In this document: in pieces, positions 16,246 through 24,324 of the stretch
How positions within the stretch are numbered: position 1 is the first letter of the stretch
Layout of the letters: every line of letters begins with the position of its first letter
DNA from: Anaerolineae bacterium
GTDB lineage: Bacteria; Chloroflexota; Anaerolineae; 4572-78; J111
Length of the DNA: 45,694 nucleotides
Assembly (NCBI GenBank): GCA_023382535.1
Contig: JAHDWA010000009.1
Location: 1-45,694, forward strand
Direction of reading: 5' to 3'
The notes under the pieces: generated by a model
What the model saw: only the letters and a program-made list of their open reading frames with translations
Databases searched by the model: none
Told to the model about the DNA's origin: nothing
Made by a program: the position numbers and the translations under genes

Positions 16246-17304
16246 ATGACGAACAATCTGAACTTCGAAGGCTGGAGCTGTCCTTTACCCCTGCGCGACC
16301 ACCCCAACATCATCCTGGGCCACGGCGGCGGGGGTAAACTTTCCGCCGAACTGATCGAACACCTTTTCCTGCCCGCTTTTCAAAACGACCTGTTGAGCAA
16401 CCTGGGCGATTCGACCATCCTCAATCTCAACGGCGCGCGCCTGGCCATGTCCACTGACTCGTTTGTCGTCCGGCCCCTCTTTTTCCCCGGCGGCAATATT
16501 GGGGAGTTAGCCATCAACGGCACGGTTAACGACATCAGCATGAGCGGAGCCAGGCCGCTCTACCTGAGCGCCGGCTTTATCCTGGAAGAGGGCCTGCCGC
16601 TGGATGTGCTGGGCCGGATTGTGGACAGTATGGCGGCGGCAGCCCAGGCCGCCGGGGTCATGCTGGTCACCGGCGATACCAAGGTGGTAGACAAGGGGCA
16701 CGGCGACGGCGTTTACATCAACACCAGCGGCATTGGACTGGTCCCCGATGGGCTGGAGATTGGGCCGCACCAGGCCAGACCGGGCGATGTGGTCCTGCTC
16801 AGCGGGACAATCGGCGATCACGGCATGGCGATTATGAGCGTGCGTGAGGGGCTGGAGTTCGAAACGACCATTGAAAGCGACACGGCGGCGCTCAACGGCC
16901 TGGTCGCGGCGATGCTGGCGGTCAGCCCGGCCATTCACGTCCTGCGCGACCCCACCCGCGGCGGCGTGGCTTCCTCGCTCAACGAAATTGCCCAGCGTTC
17001 CGGGGTCGGGGTCCAGATTGACGAAAATAAAATCCCGGTCAACCCGGCGGTCCGCTCCGCCTGCGAGCTGCTGGGAATGGATCCCATCTTTGTGGCCAAT
17101 GAGGGCAAGCTGCTGGCGATTGTGCCGCCCGGCAGCGCCGAGGCCGTTTTGGCGGCAATGCGCGGGCATCCCCTCGGCCAACAAGCAGCCGTTATTGGGC
17201 GGGTGGTCGAGCAACATCCGGGCATGCTGGTGGCCCGCACCGGCATTGGCGGCACCCGCGTGGTTCCCCTGCAAATCGGCGAGCAGCTCCCTCGCATTTG
17301 CTGA
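16246..17304 (+). CDS. hypE: Hydrogenase maturation protein HypE
   Basis: HypE (352 residues) dehydrates the thiocarboxamide made by HypF to a thiocyanate, using ATP, and passes cyanide to HypC-HypD. It has the PurM-like fold: HGGGGKLSAELIE near the N-terminus, the conserved STDSFVVRPLFFPGGNIGELAINGTVND stretch in segments, DPTRGGVASSLNEIA in the C-terminal half, and the essential C-terminal PRIC, whose last Cys is modified. The ATG at 16246 is preferred because an upstream in-frame GTG lies inside the palindromic repeat. It is the last hyp gene seen; hypA, hypB and hydrogenase subunits are absent from the window. Confidence 0.96.
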   Translation: MTNNLNFEGWSCPLPLRDHPNIILGHGGGGKLSAELIEHLFLPAFQNDLLSNLGDSTILNLNGARLAMSTDSFVVRPLFFPGGNIGELAINGTVNDISMSGARPLYLSAGFILEEGLPLDVLGRIVDSMAAAAQAAGVMLVTGDTKVVDKGHGDGVYINTSGIGLVPDGLEIGPHQARPGDVVLLSGTIGDHGMAIMSVREGLEFETTIESDTAALNGLVAAMLAVSPAIHVLRDPTRGGVASSLNEIAQRSGVGVQIDENKIPVNPAVRSACELLGMDPIFVANEGKLLAIVPPGSAEAVLAAMRGHPLGQQAAVIGRVVEQHPGMLVARTGIGGTRVVPLQIGEQLPRIC

Positions 17305-17323
17305 TCTCTAATCGCCCGCTGTT

Positions 17324-17352
17324 TTGCGAAATTTTTCACTATCTGTTATAAT
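17324..17352 (+). promoter_or_regulatory. Sigma70-type promoter of the FG-GAP gene
   Basis: A -35 TTGCGA (17324-17329) and a perfect -10 TATAAT (17347-17352) are separated by 17 bases. It starts 20 bases after the hypE stop codon and would give a leader of about 115 bases before the start at 17476. Confidence 0.7.
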
Positions 17353-17475
17353 TTGACCCGACCATTAATTCTCCCGTTCTGCCTGGCAATTGAACAACTC
17401 CGTTTAAACGGTCCTACCATGACCCAGCAATCCCCCTAAACTCGGTATCAGATACGGGTACCAATGGAGGTATCC

Positions 17476-19509
17476 ATGATCCGTCCTCTTCATTTTTCTG
17501 TGGTTCGATTCACGCGGCCGGCTCTCTGGCTGGCCCTGAGCTTGGCGCTGATTGGTCCCGGTATAGCCCCGGCCTATGCCGGCCCTCCGCCGGCCGGCCA
17601 GACTCAACACCTCCAGCCGGGCCAGGTCCCGGCCGGCTTAACCCAAGCCGAGTGGCGGCAGATTACGGCGCAGTTGGAGCAGCAGCGGTATAAGCCGGCG
17701 GCAACTGCCTGGCTTGGCCCTTATCAAGCCGGCAATCCACTGGCGATTGATTCTCTGGCCCAGGCCCAGCAGGTCTATCTCAAAGCCTCCAACACCAGGG
17801 CAGGCGACCAGTTCGGTTGGTCGGTCGCCACCTCCGGCGACACGGTGGCGGTAGGAACGACTCAGGCTGAGGCGGTCTATATCTTTGTCCGCTCGGGCGG
17901 TGTCTGGAGCCAGCAGGCTTATCTCCAAGCCTCCAACACCGAAGGGAATGACCAGTTCGGCATCGCGGTTGCCCTTTCGGGCGACACCCTGGTGGTGGGA
18001 GCGCGATATGAGGCCAGCAGCGCCACCGGAGTCAACGGGAACGAGGCCGATAATTCGGCCCATAACGCCGGGGCAGCCTATGTCTTTGTCCGCTCGGGTG
18101 GTGTCTGGAGCCAGCAGGCCTATCTCAAAGCCTCCAATACCGGGGCGGAGGACGAGTTCGGTCGAGCGGTCGCTATCTCCGGCGACACCCTGGTCGTGGG
18201 AGCGTCGTTAGAAGACAGCAGCGCTACCGGGGTCAATGGGAACGAGGCTGATAATTCGGCTTTTAACGCCGGGGCGGTCTATATCTTTGTCCGCTCGGGC
18301 ACGGTTTGGAGCCAGCAGGCCTATCTCAAAGCGTCCAACACCGGGGCAGAGGACCACTTCGGCGATGAGGCTGCCCTCTCCGGCGACACGTTGGTGGTGG
18401 GCGCGGACGGGGAAGCCAGCAGCGCCACCGGGGTCAACGGGAACGAGGCTGATAATTCGGCTTTTCTGGCTGGGGCGGCCTATGTCTTTGTCCGCTCGGG
18501 CACGGTTTGGAGCCAGCAGGCGTATCTCAAGGCCTCCAACACCGAGGCGGGTGACAGCTTTGGCTCTGCGCTCGCCCTCTCCGGCGACACGCTGGTGGCG
18601 GCAACCATAGCTGAGGACAGCAGCGCCGCCGGGGTCAATGGGAACCAGGCCGATAATTCGGCTTTTCTGGCTGGGGCGGCCTATGTTTTTGTCCGTGCGG
18701 GTACGGTTTGGAGCCAGCAGGCCTATCTCAAAGCTTCCAATCCGGCTTCGGGCGACTACTTTGGCCGGGCGGTCGCCCTCTCCGGCGACACGCTGATAGT
18801 GGGTGCGTCAGATGAAGATAGCAGCGCCACCGGGGTCAACGGGGATCAGACCGATAATTCGGCCTTTTCCTCCGGGGCAGTCTATATCTTTGTCCGCTCG
18901 GGTACGGTTTGGAGCCAGCAGGCCTATCTCAAAGCCTCCAATCCTGGGATGTGGGACTTCTTCGGCCAGTCGGTTGCTATCTCCGGCGAGGTGCTGGTGG
19001 TGGGCGCGCCAGGGGAGGACAGCAGCGCCACCGGGGTCAACGGGAACCAGGCCGATAATTCGGCTTATTACGCCGGGGCAGCCTATACCTTTGAGCTGGG
19101 GCCTGAAATAGAGGTCAGCGGCAACAACACTGCCATCGCCGCCGGCGACAGCAGCCCCTCCCCGGCTGACGATACCGACTTTGGTGGGGTGACCTTGGGC
19201 GGAGCCATTACCCACACCTTTATTATCAGCAACAGCGGCACGACGGCTTTGAATCTGACGGGTACGCCGCTGGTTGCCCTCGCTGGCCCGGCAGCGGGTG
19301 ATTTCAGCCTTGTCGTCTCGCCTACTACGCTCATCACCCCTGGTGGAACGACCACCTTCGCCGTGCGTTTTACCCCCACTGTGACCGGTACGCGGGTCGC
19401 CACTGTGACCATCGCCAGCAATGACTCCAATGAGAATCCGTACGATTTCGCCATTCAGGGGGGCAGCCGCCGCTTGTACCTGCCCCACATTCTCAAAAGG
19501 ACACCCTAA
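17476..19509 (+). CDS. Secreted seven-bladed FG-GAP beta-propeller protein with choice-of-anchor D domain
   Basis: In this 677-residue protein an N-terminal signal peptide (hydrophobic ALWLALSLALIGPGIAPAYA, cleavage near residue 35) directs export. Seven FG-GAP repeats follow, each with DxFGxxVAxSGDTLVVGA, as in alpha-integrin propellers; the Asp-rich loops in repeats 2-7 (GVNGNEADNSA) may bind calcium. Next is a beta-sandwich of the choice-of-anchor D/ASH type (about residues 545-655, with GTTTFAVRFTPTVTGTR). The chain ends in LYLPHILKRTP, resembling the YLPLxxx tails I recall from secreted Chloroflexota proteins, possibly a sorting tag. Surface adhesion or binding is a reasonable guess. GGAGGT seven bases before 17476 decides the start. 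The stop overlaps the convergent gene by four bases. Confidence 0.88.
   Translation: MIRPLHFSVVRFTRPALWLALSLALIGPGIAPAYAGPPPAGQTQHLQPGQVPAGLTQAEWRQITAQLEQQRYKPAATAWLGPYQAGNPLAIDSLAQAQQVYLKASNTRAGDQFGWSVATSGDTVAVGTTQAEAVYIFVRSGGVWSQQAYLQASNTEGNDQFGIAVALSGDTLVVGARYEASSATGVNGNEADNSAHNAGAAYVFVRSGGVWSQQAYLKASNTGAEDEFGRAVAISGDTLVVGASLEDSSATGVNGNEADNSAFNAGAVYIFVRSGTVWSQQAYLKASNTGAEDHFGDEAALSGDTLVVGADGEASSATGVNGNEADNSAFLAGAAYVFVRSGTVWSQQAYLKASNTEAGDSFGSALALSGDTLVAATIAEDSSAAGVNGNQADNSAFLAGAAYVFVRAGTVWSQQAYLKASNPASGDYFGRAVALSGDTLIVGASDEDSSATGVNGDQTDNSAFSSGAVYIFVRSGTVWSQQAYLKASNPGMWDFFGQSVAISGEVLVVGAPGEDSSATGVNGNQADNSAYYAGAAYTFELGPEIEVSGNNTAIAAGDSSPSPADDTDFGGVTLGGAITHTFIISNSGTTALNLTGTPLVALAGPAAGDFSLVVSPTTLITPGGTTTFAVRFTPTVTGTRVATVTIASNDSNENPYDFAIQGGSRRLYLPHILKRTP
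17920..19104 (+). repeat. Tandem 201-base repeats encoding propeller blades 2-7
   Basis: The landmark TATCTC that opens each blade occurs at 17920, 18121, 18322, 18523, 18724 and 18925, exactly 201 bases (67 codons) apart. The first blade starts at 17776 and is 57 bases shorter, lacking the GVNG...NSA loop. The high nucleotide identity points to recent duplication or gene conversion. Confidence 0.92.
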
Positions 19510-20270
19510 TTCCGGCGGGGGATGACCTGAGGGCCGTCGCCCTCAAGGTTGCGCTGGAGACGAGCGCGCCCCGCCACTTCCACCAGCGTATCGAATAGTC
19601 GCTGCTGGGCGGCGTCATCCGCCGCGGTCAGCTCGGGGTGCCACTGCACGGCGATTAGCCAGGGATGGCCGGGCATTTCCAGCGCTTCCAGGGTTCCGTC
19701 GGGAGCGGTGGCGACCACTTTTAACGGCGGGGCGACCTGGGCGGGAGCCTGGTGGTGCCAGGAGGCGGTTTCAGTCTGCTCGCTCTGCAAAATTTGGGCC
19801 AGCCTGGAGTCGGGTTCAAGTTGAACCGGGTGGATAACCGGACCGTGTGGCTGGGCGCGGTGCGGCACGCTTTCGCCCACCACGTCCGGCAAATGTTCGA
19901 TGAGCGTGCCGCCCAGGGCGACGTTGAGCAGTTGTAGTCCCCGGCAAATCCCCAGCGTCGGCAAACCCGATTCGACCACCTGGGCCACGATAGCTGTCTC
20001 GGTGGTATCTCGTTCGGCGCTGACGTTGTAAACGGTTTGGTGGGAATTCCCGCCGTACAAGGCCGGGTCCACGTCGCCGCCGCCCGATAGAATCAATCCA
20101 TCCAGATGCGGCAGCAGCGTATCTAACTGTTTCTCGCCCGGCGGAATCAAAACGGGAATCCCGCCGGCCCGCCGGACCGCGTCTACGTACTCGGCGGGCA
20201 GGGTAAAAACGTTGTTTTCATTGCGGTGATAGGTGGTAATGCCGATCAAGGGCGGCGATGGGGTGTCCAT
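19506..20270 (-). CDS. Gamma-glutamyl hydrolase, PuuD-like class I amidotransferase (peptidase C26)
   Basis: This 254-residue enzyme is of the gamma-glutamyl-GABA hydrolase type. The catalytic Cys lies in GICRGLQLLNVALGG (about residues 108-122) and the His-Glu pair in AVQWHPEL (about 216-223). LILSGGGDVDPALYGG is another family landmark. PuuD in E. coli removes glutamate from gamma-glutamylated products at the end of putrescine breakdown; the glutamine-synthetase-like ligase of this cluster would add that group. It is the last gene of the leftward cluster, 12 bases after the P450. The start ATG at 20270 follows AAAGGATGG. Its exact substrate is unknown; an aromatic amine derivative is inferred from the neighbours. 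Confidence 0.88.
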   Translation of the reverse strand: MDTPSPPLIGITTYHRNENNVFTLPAEYVDAVRRAGGIPVLIPPGEKQLDTLLPHLDGLILSGGGDVDPALYGGNSHQTVYNVSAERDTTETAIVAQVVESGLPTLGICRGLQLLNVALGGTLIEHLPDVVGESVPHRAQPHGPVIHPVQLEPDSRLAQILQSEQTETASWHHQAPAQVAPPLKVVATAPDGTLEALEMPGHPWLIAVQWHPELTAADDAAQQRLFDTLVEVAGRARLQRNLEGDGPQVIPRRN

Positions 20271-20282
20271 AGATCCATCCTT

Positions 20283-21548
20283 TCAGGCCCACACGACCTT
20301 CACCGGCAGATGCTTGATACCGGCGATGAAGTTAGAGCGAAGGCGCTGCACTTCACCATTTAGATGAATATCGGCCAGGCGGGGCAATAATTCCTCGAAG
20401 AGGACCTTAATTTCCACCCGGGCCAGGTGCTCGCCCAGGCACTTGTGCGGGCTGCGCAAGCCAAAGGCGACATGCTCGTTCGGCCGGCGTTTAATGTCGA
20501 AGCAGTACGGGCCGGGAAACTGCCGCTCGTCGTAATTGGCGGAAATGTACCACAGGACAACTTTATCCCCCGCTTTGATCTGCCGCCCGGCCAGTTCGGT
20601 GTCGGCGGTGGCGGTGCGGCGGAAGTGCATCGTCACCGTCCCCCAGCGCAGCATCTCCTCAACGGCGGTGGGCATCAGGGCGAGATTGTCACGCAGTTCG
20701 GCCAGTTGCTCGGGATGCTCGATCAGCGCGTGCAGGCCGGCGGCCATGGTGTAGCGCGTCGTGTCGTTTCCCGCGGCGACGAGGAGGGTGAAGAAATTTT
20801 TGAACTCGTGCTCGGAGAGCGGCTCGCCATCGCGTTTGGGCTGTAGCAGCCGGGAAATGAGATCGTCGGTCGGCTGGGCCAGGCGCTGCCTAGCCCGTTC
20901 CTCGGCGTATTTGAAAAGCTCGTAGCCGGCGGGGCTGCGGAAGGGCATGAGCCGGTACTCGTCGGTGTTGACCAAGTCCACCGGGTGGCTGGTAAATTCT
21001 GGGTCGGTGTTGCCGATGAGGGCATCGCCCCGGCCCACCAGCCAGATGCCGTCCTCGTCCGGCACGCCTAACATCTTGCCCAGCATGCGCATCGGGAGCT
21101 GTCTGGCCATGGCCTGCACAAAATCGAACTCACTCTGGCCCTGCACTTCCTCAATGACTGCCCGCGCCAGCAGGCGAATCGCCTCCTCGTAGGCGGCGAC
21201 CTCGCGGGGCAGAAAGGGCGGCTGGACCAGGCGGCGGTAGGCGGTGTGTTCGGGCGGATCCATCTCCATCAAGGTGCGGCGGGCCAGGGTCTCCTCCTCG
21301 CTCATCTCCTCCAGCCGGATGCCGCGGGTGCTGGTGAACAAGCGCGGGTTGTGGCTGACGGCGAGCACGTCGTCGTAGCGGGTGACCGCCCAGAAGCCCG
21401 AGCCTTCTTTCTCACCCCACCAACTGACCGGGTCTTCATCGCGCAGCCGCTTGAAGGTCGCGTGCGGTACGCCGTTGAGATAGGTTTCGTGCGCGGTGAT
21501 GTCGGCGAAGGCTTCACCCAGGTCAATATCAACTTGATTTACCTTCAT
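20283..21548 (-). CDS. Cytochrome P450
   Basis: In this 421-residue bacterial P450 the I-helix oxygen-activation motif is AAGNDTTRYTMAAGL, the K-helix ExxR is EMLR (in VEEMLRWG), and the heme Cys lies in AFGLRSPHKCLGEHLAR, matching FGxxxPHxCxG with Ser in place of the usual Gly before Pro. It is soluble, with no membrane anchor, and would need a separate ferredoxin and reductase, neither of which is adjacent. In this cluster it could hydroxylate an aromatic or a gamma-glutamylated amine. The ATG at 21548 is used because GGAGGAG lies six to seven bases upstream; the in-frame TTG at 21566 is rejected. A MITE-like repeat ends right before its ribosome site. Confidence 0.93.
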   Translation of the reverse strand: MKVNQVDIDLGEAFADITAHETYLNGVPHATFKRLRDEDPVSWWGEKEGSGFWAVTRYDDVLAVSHNPRLFTSTRGIRLEEMSEEETLARRTLMEMDPPEHTAYRRLVQPPFLPREVAAYEEAIRLLARAVIEEVQGQSEFDFVQAMARQLPMRMLGKMLGVPDEDGIWLVGRGDALIGNTDPEFTSHPVDLVNTDEYRLMPFRSPAGYELFKYAEERARQRLAQPTDDLISRLLQPKRDGEPLSEHEFKNFFTLLVAAGNDTTRYTMAAGLHALIEHPEQLAELRDNLALMPTAVEEMLRWGTVTMHFRRTATADTELAGRQIKAGDKVVLWYISANYDERQFPGPYCFDIKRRPNEHVAFGLRSPHKCLGEHLARVEIKVLFEELLPRLADIHLNGEVQRLRSNFIAGIKHLPVKVVWA

Positions 21549-21564
21549 TCGTATCTCCTCCACC

Positions 21565-21700
21565 AATTACTCAGACGAGGACCAAAATAAAAAAAATTCG
21601 CCGGGATTAGGGGATTGGGGATAAGAAAATAAGGGAAAAAATCTCCTAATCCCCAAATCCCGGCCCCAAACCAGCTTTTTTTAGGCCATGTGAGTAATTA
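21565..21700 (-). repeat. MITE-like repeat, full copy with terminal inverted repeats
   Basis: The ends are AATTACTCA (plus strand 21565-21573) and TGAGTAATT (about 21691-21699). Inside, 21601-21622 and 21641-21663 form a GGGATTAGGGGATT-type hairpin. Read on the minus strand it aligns along its length with 33430-33574 on the plus strand, including TTTTGGTCC near one end. It contains the stop codon of the upstream glutamine-synthetase-like gene. Confidence 0.85.
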
Positions 21701-22981
21701 TAGAAACGGCAAATAATAACGGCGCTCCCAATCGGTGATGGCCGAGGCGAATTTTTCCCACTCGGCTCGCTTAACGGCGACAAAGTTAGCGACAACTTCG
21801 GAGCCAATGGCCTCCACCAGCGCCGTATCCGCTTCCAGGGCATTCAGGGCCTGGTTCAGATCGTCCGGGGTGTGCCGGTCGGTGCTCTGGTTTTCGATGC
21901 AGTCCTGCTCTTCGGCGGGCGGCGGGGTGAGAGTGTTGACCACACCAAGCCGGGCCGCCTGTAAAACGGCAGCCGTGGCCAGGTAGGGATTGGCCGCGCC
22001 GTCGCTCATGCGGTGTTCCAGCCGGGTGGCCGCGCCCCGGTCGGTCGGCACGCGGACGGTGACGCCGCGGTGGTCATAGCCCCAGTTGGCCCAATACCCC
22101 GCCAGTTGGCCGGGCCGCAGGCGCTTGTAGGCGTTGACCGTCGGGGCGCAGAGGGCGGTCATGCCTTCGTGATGCTCAAGGATACCGGCGATGCACTGGT
22201 GGGCCAGTTGGGACAGGCCATCCTCTGCCTTTGGGTCGGCGAAGGCGTTGCCGCCCCGGCTGTCTTGCAGGGAGAAATTGGTGTGATAACCGCTGCCGCT
22301 GCGCCCCTCAAAGGGCTTACCCATGTAAGTCAGCAGCAGACCGTGCCGGGCAGCGACCTCACGGGCCATCAGCTTGAACAAAAAAATGTCGTCAATTGCT
22401 TCCAGCGCCTCTTTAAAGGCCAGGGTCAGTTCAAACTGGGGGGTGTCATACTCGGAGTTGATCGACTCGACCGGCAGGCCGCAGCGGTCCGCCGTGGCCA
22501 TAATTTCGTCGAACAAACCAATGGGGTCAACCGCCCAGCCGGTCCCGTAGACGTACGCGCCGGGCGTGTTCCACTCGATCCAGCCGCCGCTGCCGTCCGG
22601 CTGCATAATGTACGCTTCCAGCTCAATGCCGACTTTGATCCGGTACCCTAGATGCTCCCAATCCTCCACAGCCCGGCGCAGGGCGTGGCGGGCGGAAATC
22701 GCCAGCGGCTCGCCGCGGAAGTACAGGTCACCGACGACAACGCCGGTATCGGCCTCCCAGCAGGGCCGGACTTCTTCCATCGAAAAGGCCAGCTCGCAGT
22801 CCGGCAGACCCTCAAACAGCATGGCCCCCGGCGCGGGTGTCATCGAGCGGTCAAAGGCCAGGGCAAACAGGGTAATGCAGTGCCGCGCCCCCCGCTCGGC
22901 GTGGTGGCTCGGCAGATATTTGCCGCGCGCCAAGCCGAGGTGATCTGGAAACAGCGCCCGAATTCGTTTGTAAACAGTCAT
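21698..22981 (-). CDS. Glutamine synthetase-family ligase (gamma-glutamylamine synthetase type)
   Basis: This 427-residue protein has the GS catalytic barrel. Seen motifs are VGIELEAYIM (metal-binding Glu), SEYDTPQFELTL, GSGYHTNFSLQ (ATP/Glu loop His), NAYKRLRPGQLAGYWANWG and RLEHRMSDGAANPYLATAAVL. The short N-terminal domain and these motifs place it with PuuA, GlnT, IpuC and TdnQ/AtdA1, which join glutamate to amines, rather than with housekeeping GlnA. The expected reaction is amine + glutamate + ATP to gamma-glutamylamide. The start is supported by AAGGAGG seven bases upstream. It follows the amidotransferase gene by 48 bases. Its stop TAA lies inside a MITE-like repeat, so the original C-terminus may have been altered. 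Confidence 0.92.
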   Translation of the reverse strand: MTVYKRIRALFPDHLGLARGKYLPSHHAERGARHCITLFALAFDRSMTPAPGAMLFEGLPDCELAFSMEEVRPCWEADTGVVVGDLYFRGEPLAISARHALRRAVEDWEHLGYRIKVGIELEAYIMQPDGSGGWIEWNTPGAYVYGTGWAVDPIGLFDEIMATADRCGLPVESINSEYDTPQFELTLAFKEALEAIDDIFLFKLMAREVAARHGLLLTYMGKPFEGRSGSGYHTNFSLQDSRGGNAFADPKAEDGLSQLAHQCIAGILEHHEGMTALCAPTVNAYKRLRPGQLAGYWANWGYDHRGVTVRVPTDRGAATRLEHRMSDGAANPYLATAAVLQAARLGVVNTLTPPPAEEQDCIENQSTDRHTPDDLNQALNALEADTALVEAIGSEVVANFVAVKRAEWEKFASAITDWERRYYLPFL

Positions 22982-23029
22982 CGTAATCCTCCTTAATGCT
23001 CACTTTTAATCATCAGCCCCTTAACGTTG

Positions 23030-23746
23030 TTACCATCTATTAAAGGATCCGCTGGCAATAAAATTGACGATCCACCGGGCCGCTAGCCGGTCATCCGGCT
23101 GGCGCTTTTCCAGGGAAGCCAGGGCTTTTGCTTGCACCTCTGGACCCATTTTTGGCCCGAGAAAAGTAATCACTGCTCTCAGAAAACGCGCCGGCTGTTC
23201 AGGGTGAGCCTGAATGGACAGCACCTGCTCTCCGATCGTGTAGATGGCGTGTGGACACAACTCGTTCCCACCGATCAATTCGGCCTGCGGGGGCAGCGTG
23301 ACCACCTGATCCTGGTTGACAAAGTACAGGGAACAACGCGGCTCGGCCGGGGACAGCCAGGCTGGGTGCTGGTAAAGGCTGATTTCATGCAGACCCACCA
23401 CCCAGCCATTATCCGATTTTGTGACCTGCCCGCCCAGGGCCTGGGCAATTAATTGGTGGCCAAAGCAGATGCCGACCAGCTTTTTGTGTTGGGCGTAACA
23501 GCGTTGAATGAACTGCTCCAGGCCGGAGATCCAGGGCAGGCCATCATAAACGCTGTGCGGGCTGCCGGAGATCAGAAAAACATCCGCCACTGCAACCGAC
23601 TCCGGCAGCTCGCCCTGAACGGCCTCATAGGTGGTGAATTCAAGGTCTGCGCCGCCGGCGCGAAAGAACAGTTCAATCTTTTCAGGATCGGTCTGGTGAT
23701 CAATAACATAGGTAGCCGGGTCGGCGTTTAGAATCCCAATTTTCAT
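23030..23746 (-). CDS. Type 1 glutamine amidotransferase-like protein
   Basis: This is a 238-residue class I amidotransferase-fold protein. The nucleophile Cys is in LVGICFGHQLIAQALGG (about residues 90-106) and the His-Glu dyad in SIQAHPEQPARF (about 188-199). LISGSPHSVYDGLPW is the usual oxyanion segment. Similar proteins stand beside GS-like ligases in aniline degradation (TdnT/AtdA2), where the partner hydrolyses excess gamma-glutamylanilide; that is the best analogy here, more apt than GMP synthase. Translation is coupled to the preceding gene by an ATGA overlap, and the ligase follows 48 bases later. Substrate is inferred from context only. Confidence 0.88.
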   Translation of the reverse strand: MKIGILNADPATYVIDHQTDPEKIELFFRAGGADLEFTTYEAVQGELPESVAVADVFLISGSPHSVYDGLPWISGLEQFIQRCYAQHKKLVGICFGHQLIAQALGGQVTKSDNGWVVGLHEISLYQHPAWLSPAEPRCSLYFVNQDQVVTLPPQAELIGGNELCPHAIYTIGEQVLSIQAHPEQPARFLRAVITFLGPKMGPEVQAKALASLEKRQPDDRLAARWIVNFIASGSFNRW

Positions 23747-24324
23747 ACCATCTGCTCACCCAACAACAGATGCAGCCGGTTGAACGTCGCCAGCAGTGCT
23801 TCGACTTGATCTTGTCCTAACGGGATGTAGCGGCGGACCCGTGGAAAAGTGAGCGAAACCCAGGAAGCTCCCATTTGCATCGTGTTGGCCCGCCACCCCT
23901 GCTCGTCTTGAATCAGGTCAAAGCGTTGAAAATCCAGGGGTAAGATGGCCCCGATGAAGGGCTGATCGGCGACCAGCCGGCTGAGGACAGCCTGGGCCAA
24001 CTCTCCCCCCGATTTTACCCGGCCGGATATGCCGGTCCGCCGCAGGCTGCCGGTGTGGGCAAGATGAATCTCAGCCTGGCCGGGCGGGCTGCCGTCAATC
24101 CGGTAGACAAAATCAGTGACAACGGTATAAGTCAGAAAGCTTTTCTCCACCCGCTCGCTGGCCTCAAAAGTTAAATGATCGCCAGGCGCTACAAATTGAG
24201 CCTGATAAGGAGCGCCCGGGTTACACTGGAACTGCTTGAATTCGCGGGCAACCAGATTGAGCAGCTTCCCTGGCTGATAAGACCGGGGAGGCTGGCGGCT
24301 CAGACTAGACAGATCAGGCCTCAC
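23743..24324 (-). CDS. Conserved protein, possibly DUF3156
   Basis: This 193-residue soluble protein has no known catalytic motif. It begins with a GTG at 24324 that overlaps the permease stop by 11 bases, and ends in an ATGA overlap with the amidotransferase gene, so the three are translationally coupled. Features seen are LVAREFKQFQCN near the N-terminus, a central beta-rich part (TYTVVTDFVYRIDG, AEIHLAHTGSLRRTG) and a helical end. I recall DUF3156 proteins of this appearance, and assign it tentatively. A role as an accessory or binding protein for the gamma-glutamylation step is only an inference from position. Confidence 0.6.
   Translation of the reverse strand: MRPDLSSLSRQPPRSYQPGKLLNLVAREFKQFQCNPGAPYQAQFVAPGDHLTFEASERVEKSFLTYTVVTDFVYRIDGSPPGQAEIHLAHTGSLRRTGISGRVKSGGELAQAVLSRLVADQPFIGAILPLDFQRFDLIQDEQGWRANTMQMGASWVSLTFPRVRRYIPLGQDQVEALLATFNRLHLLLGEQMV

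Noticed and set aside
17776..19104. Evenly spaced repeats as a CRISPR-like array
   Set aside because: The 201-base repeats are coding throughout and encode FG-GAP blades; no short repeat/spacer structure.
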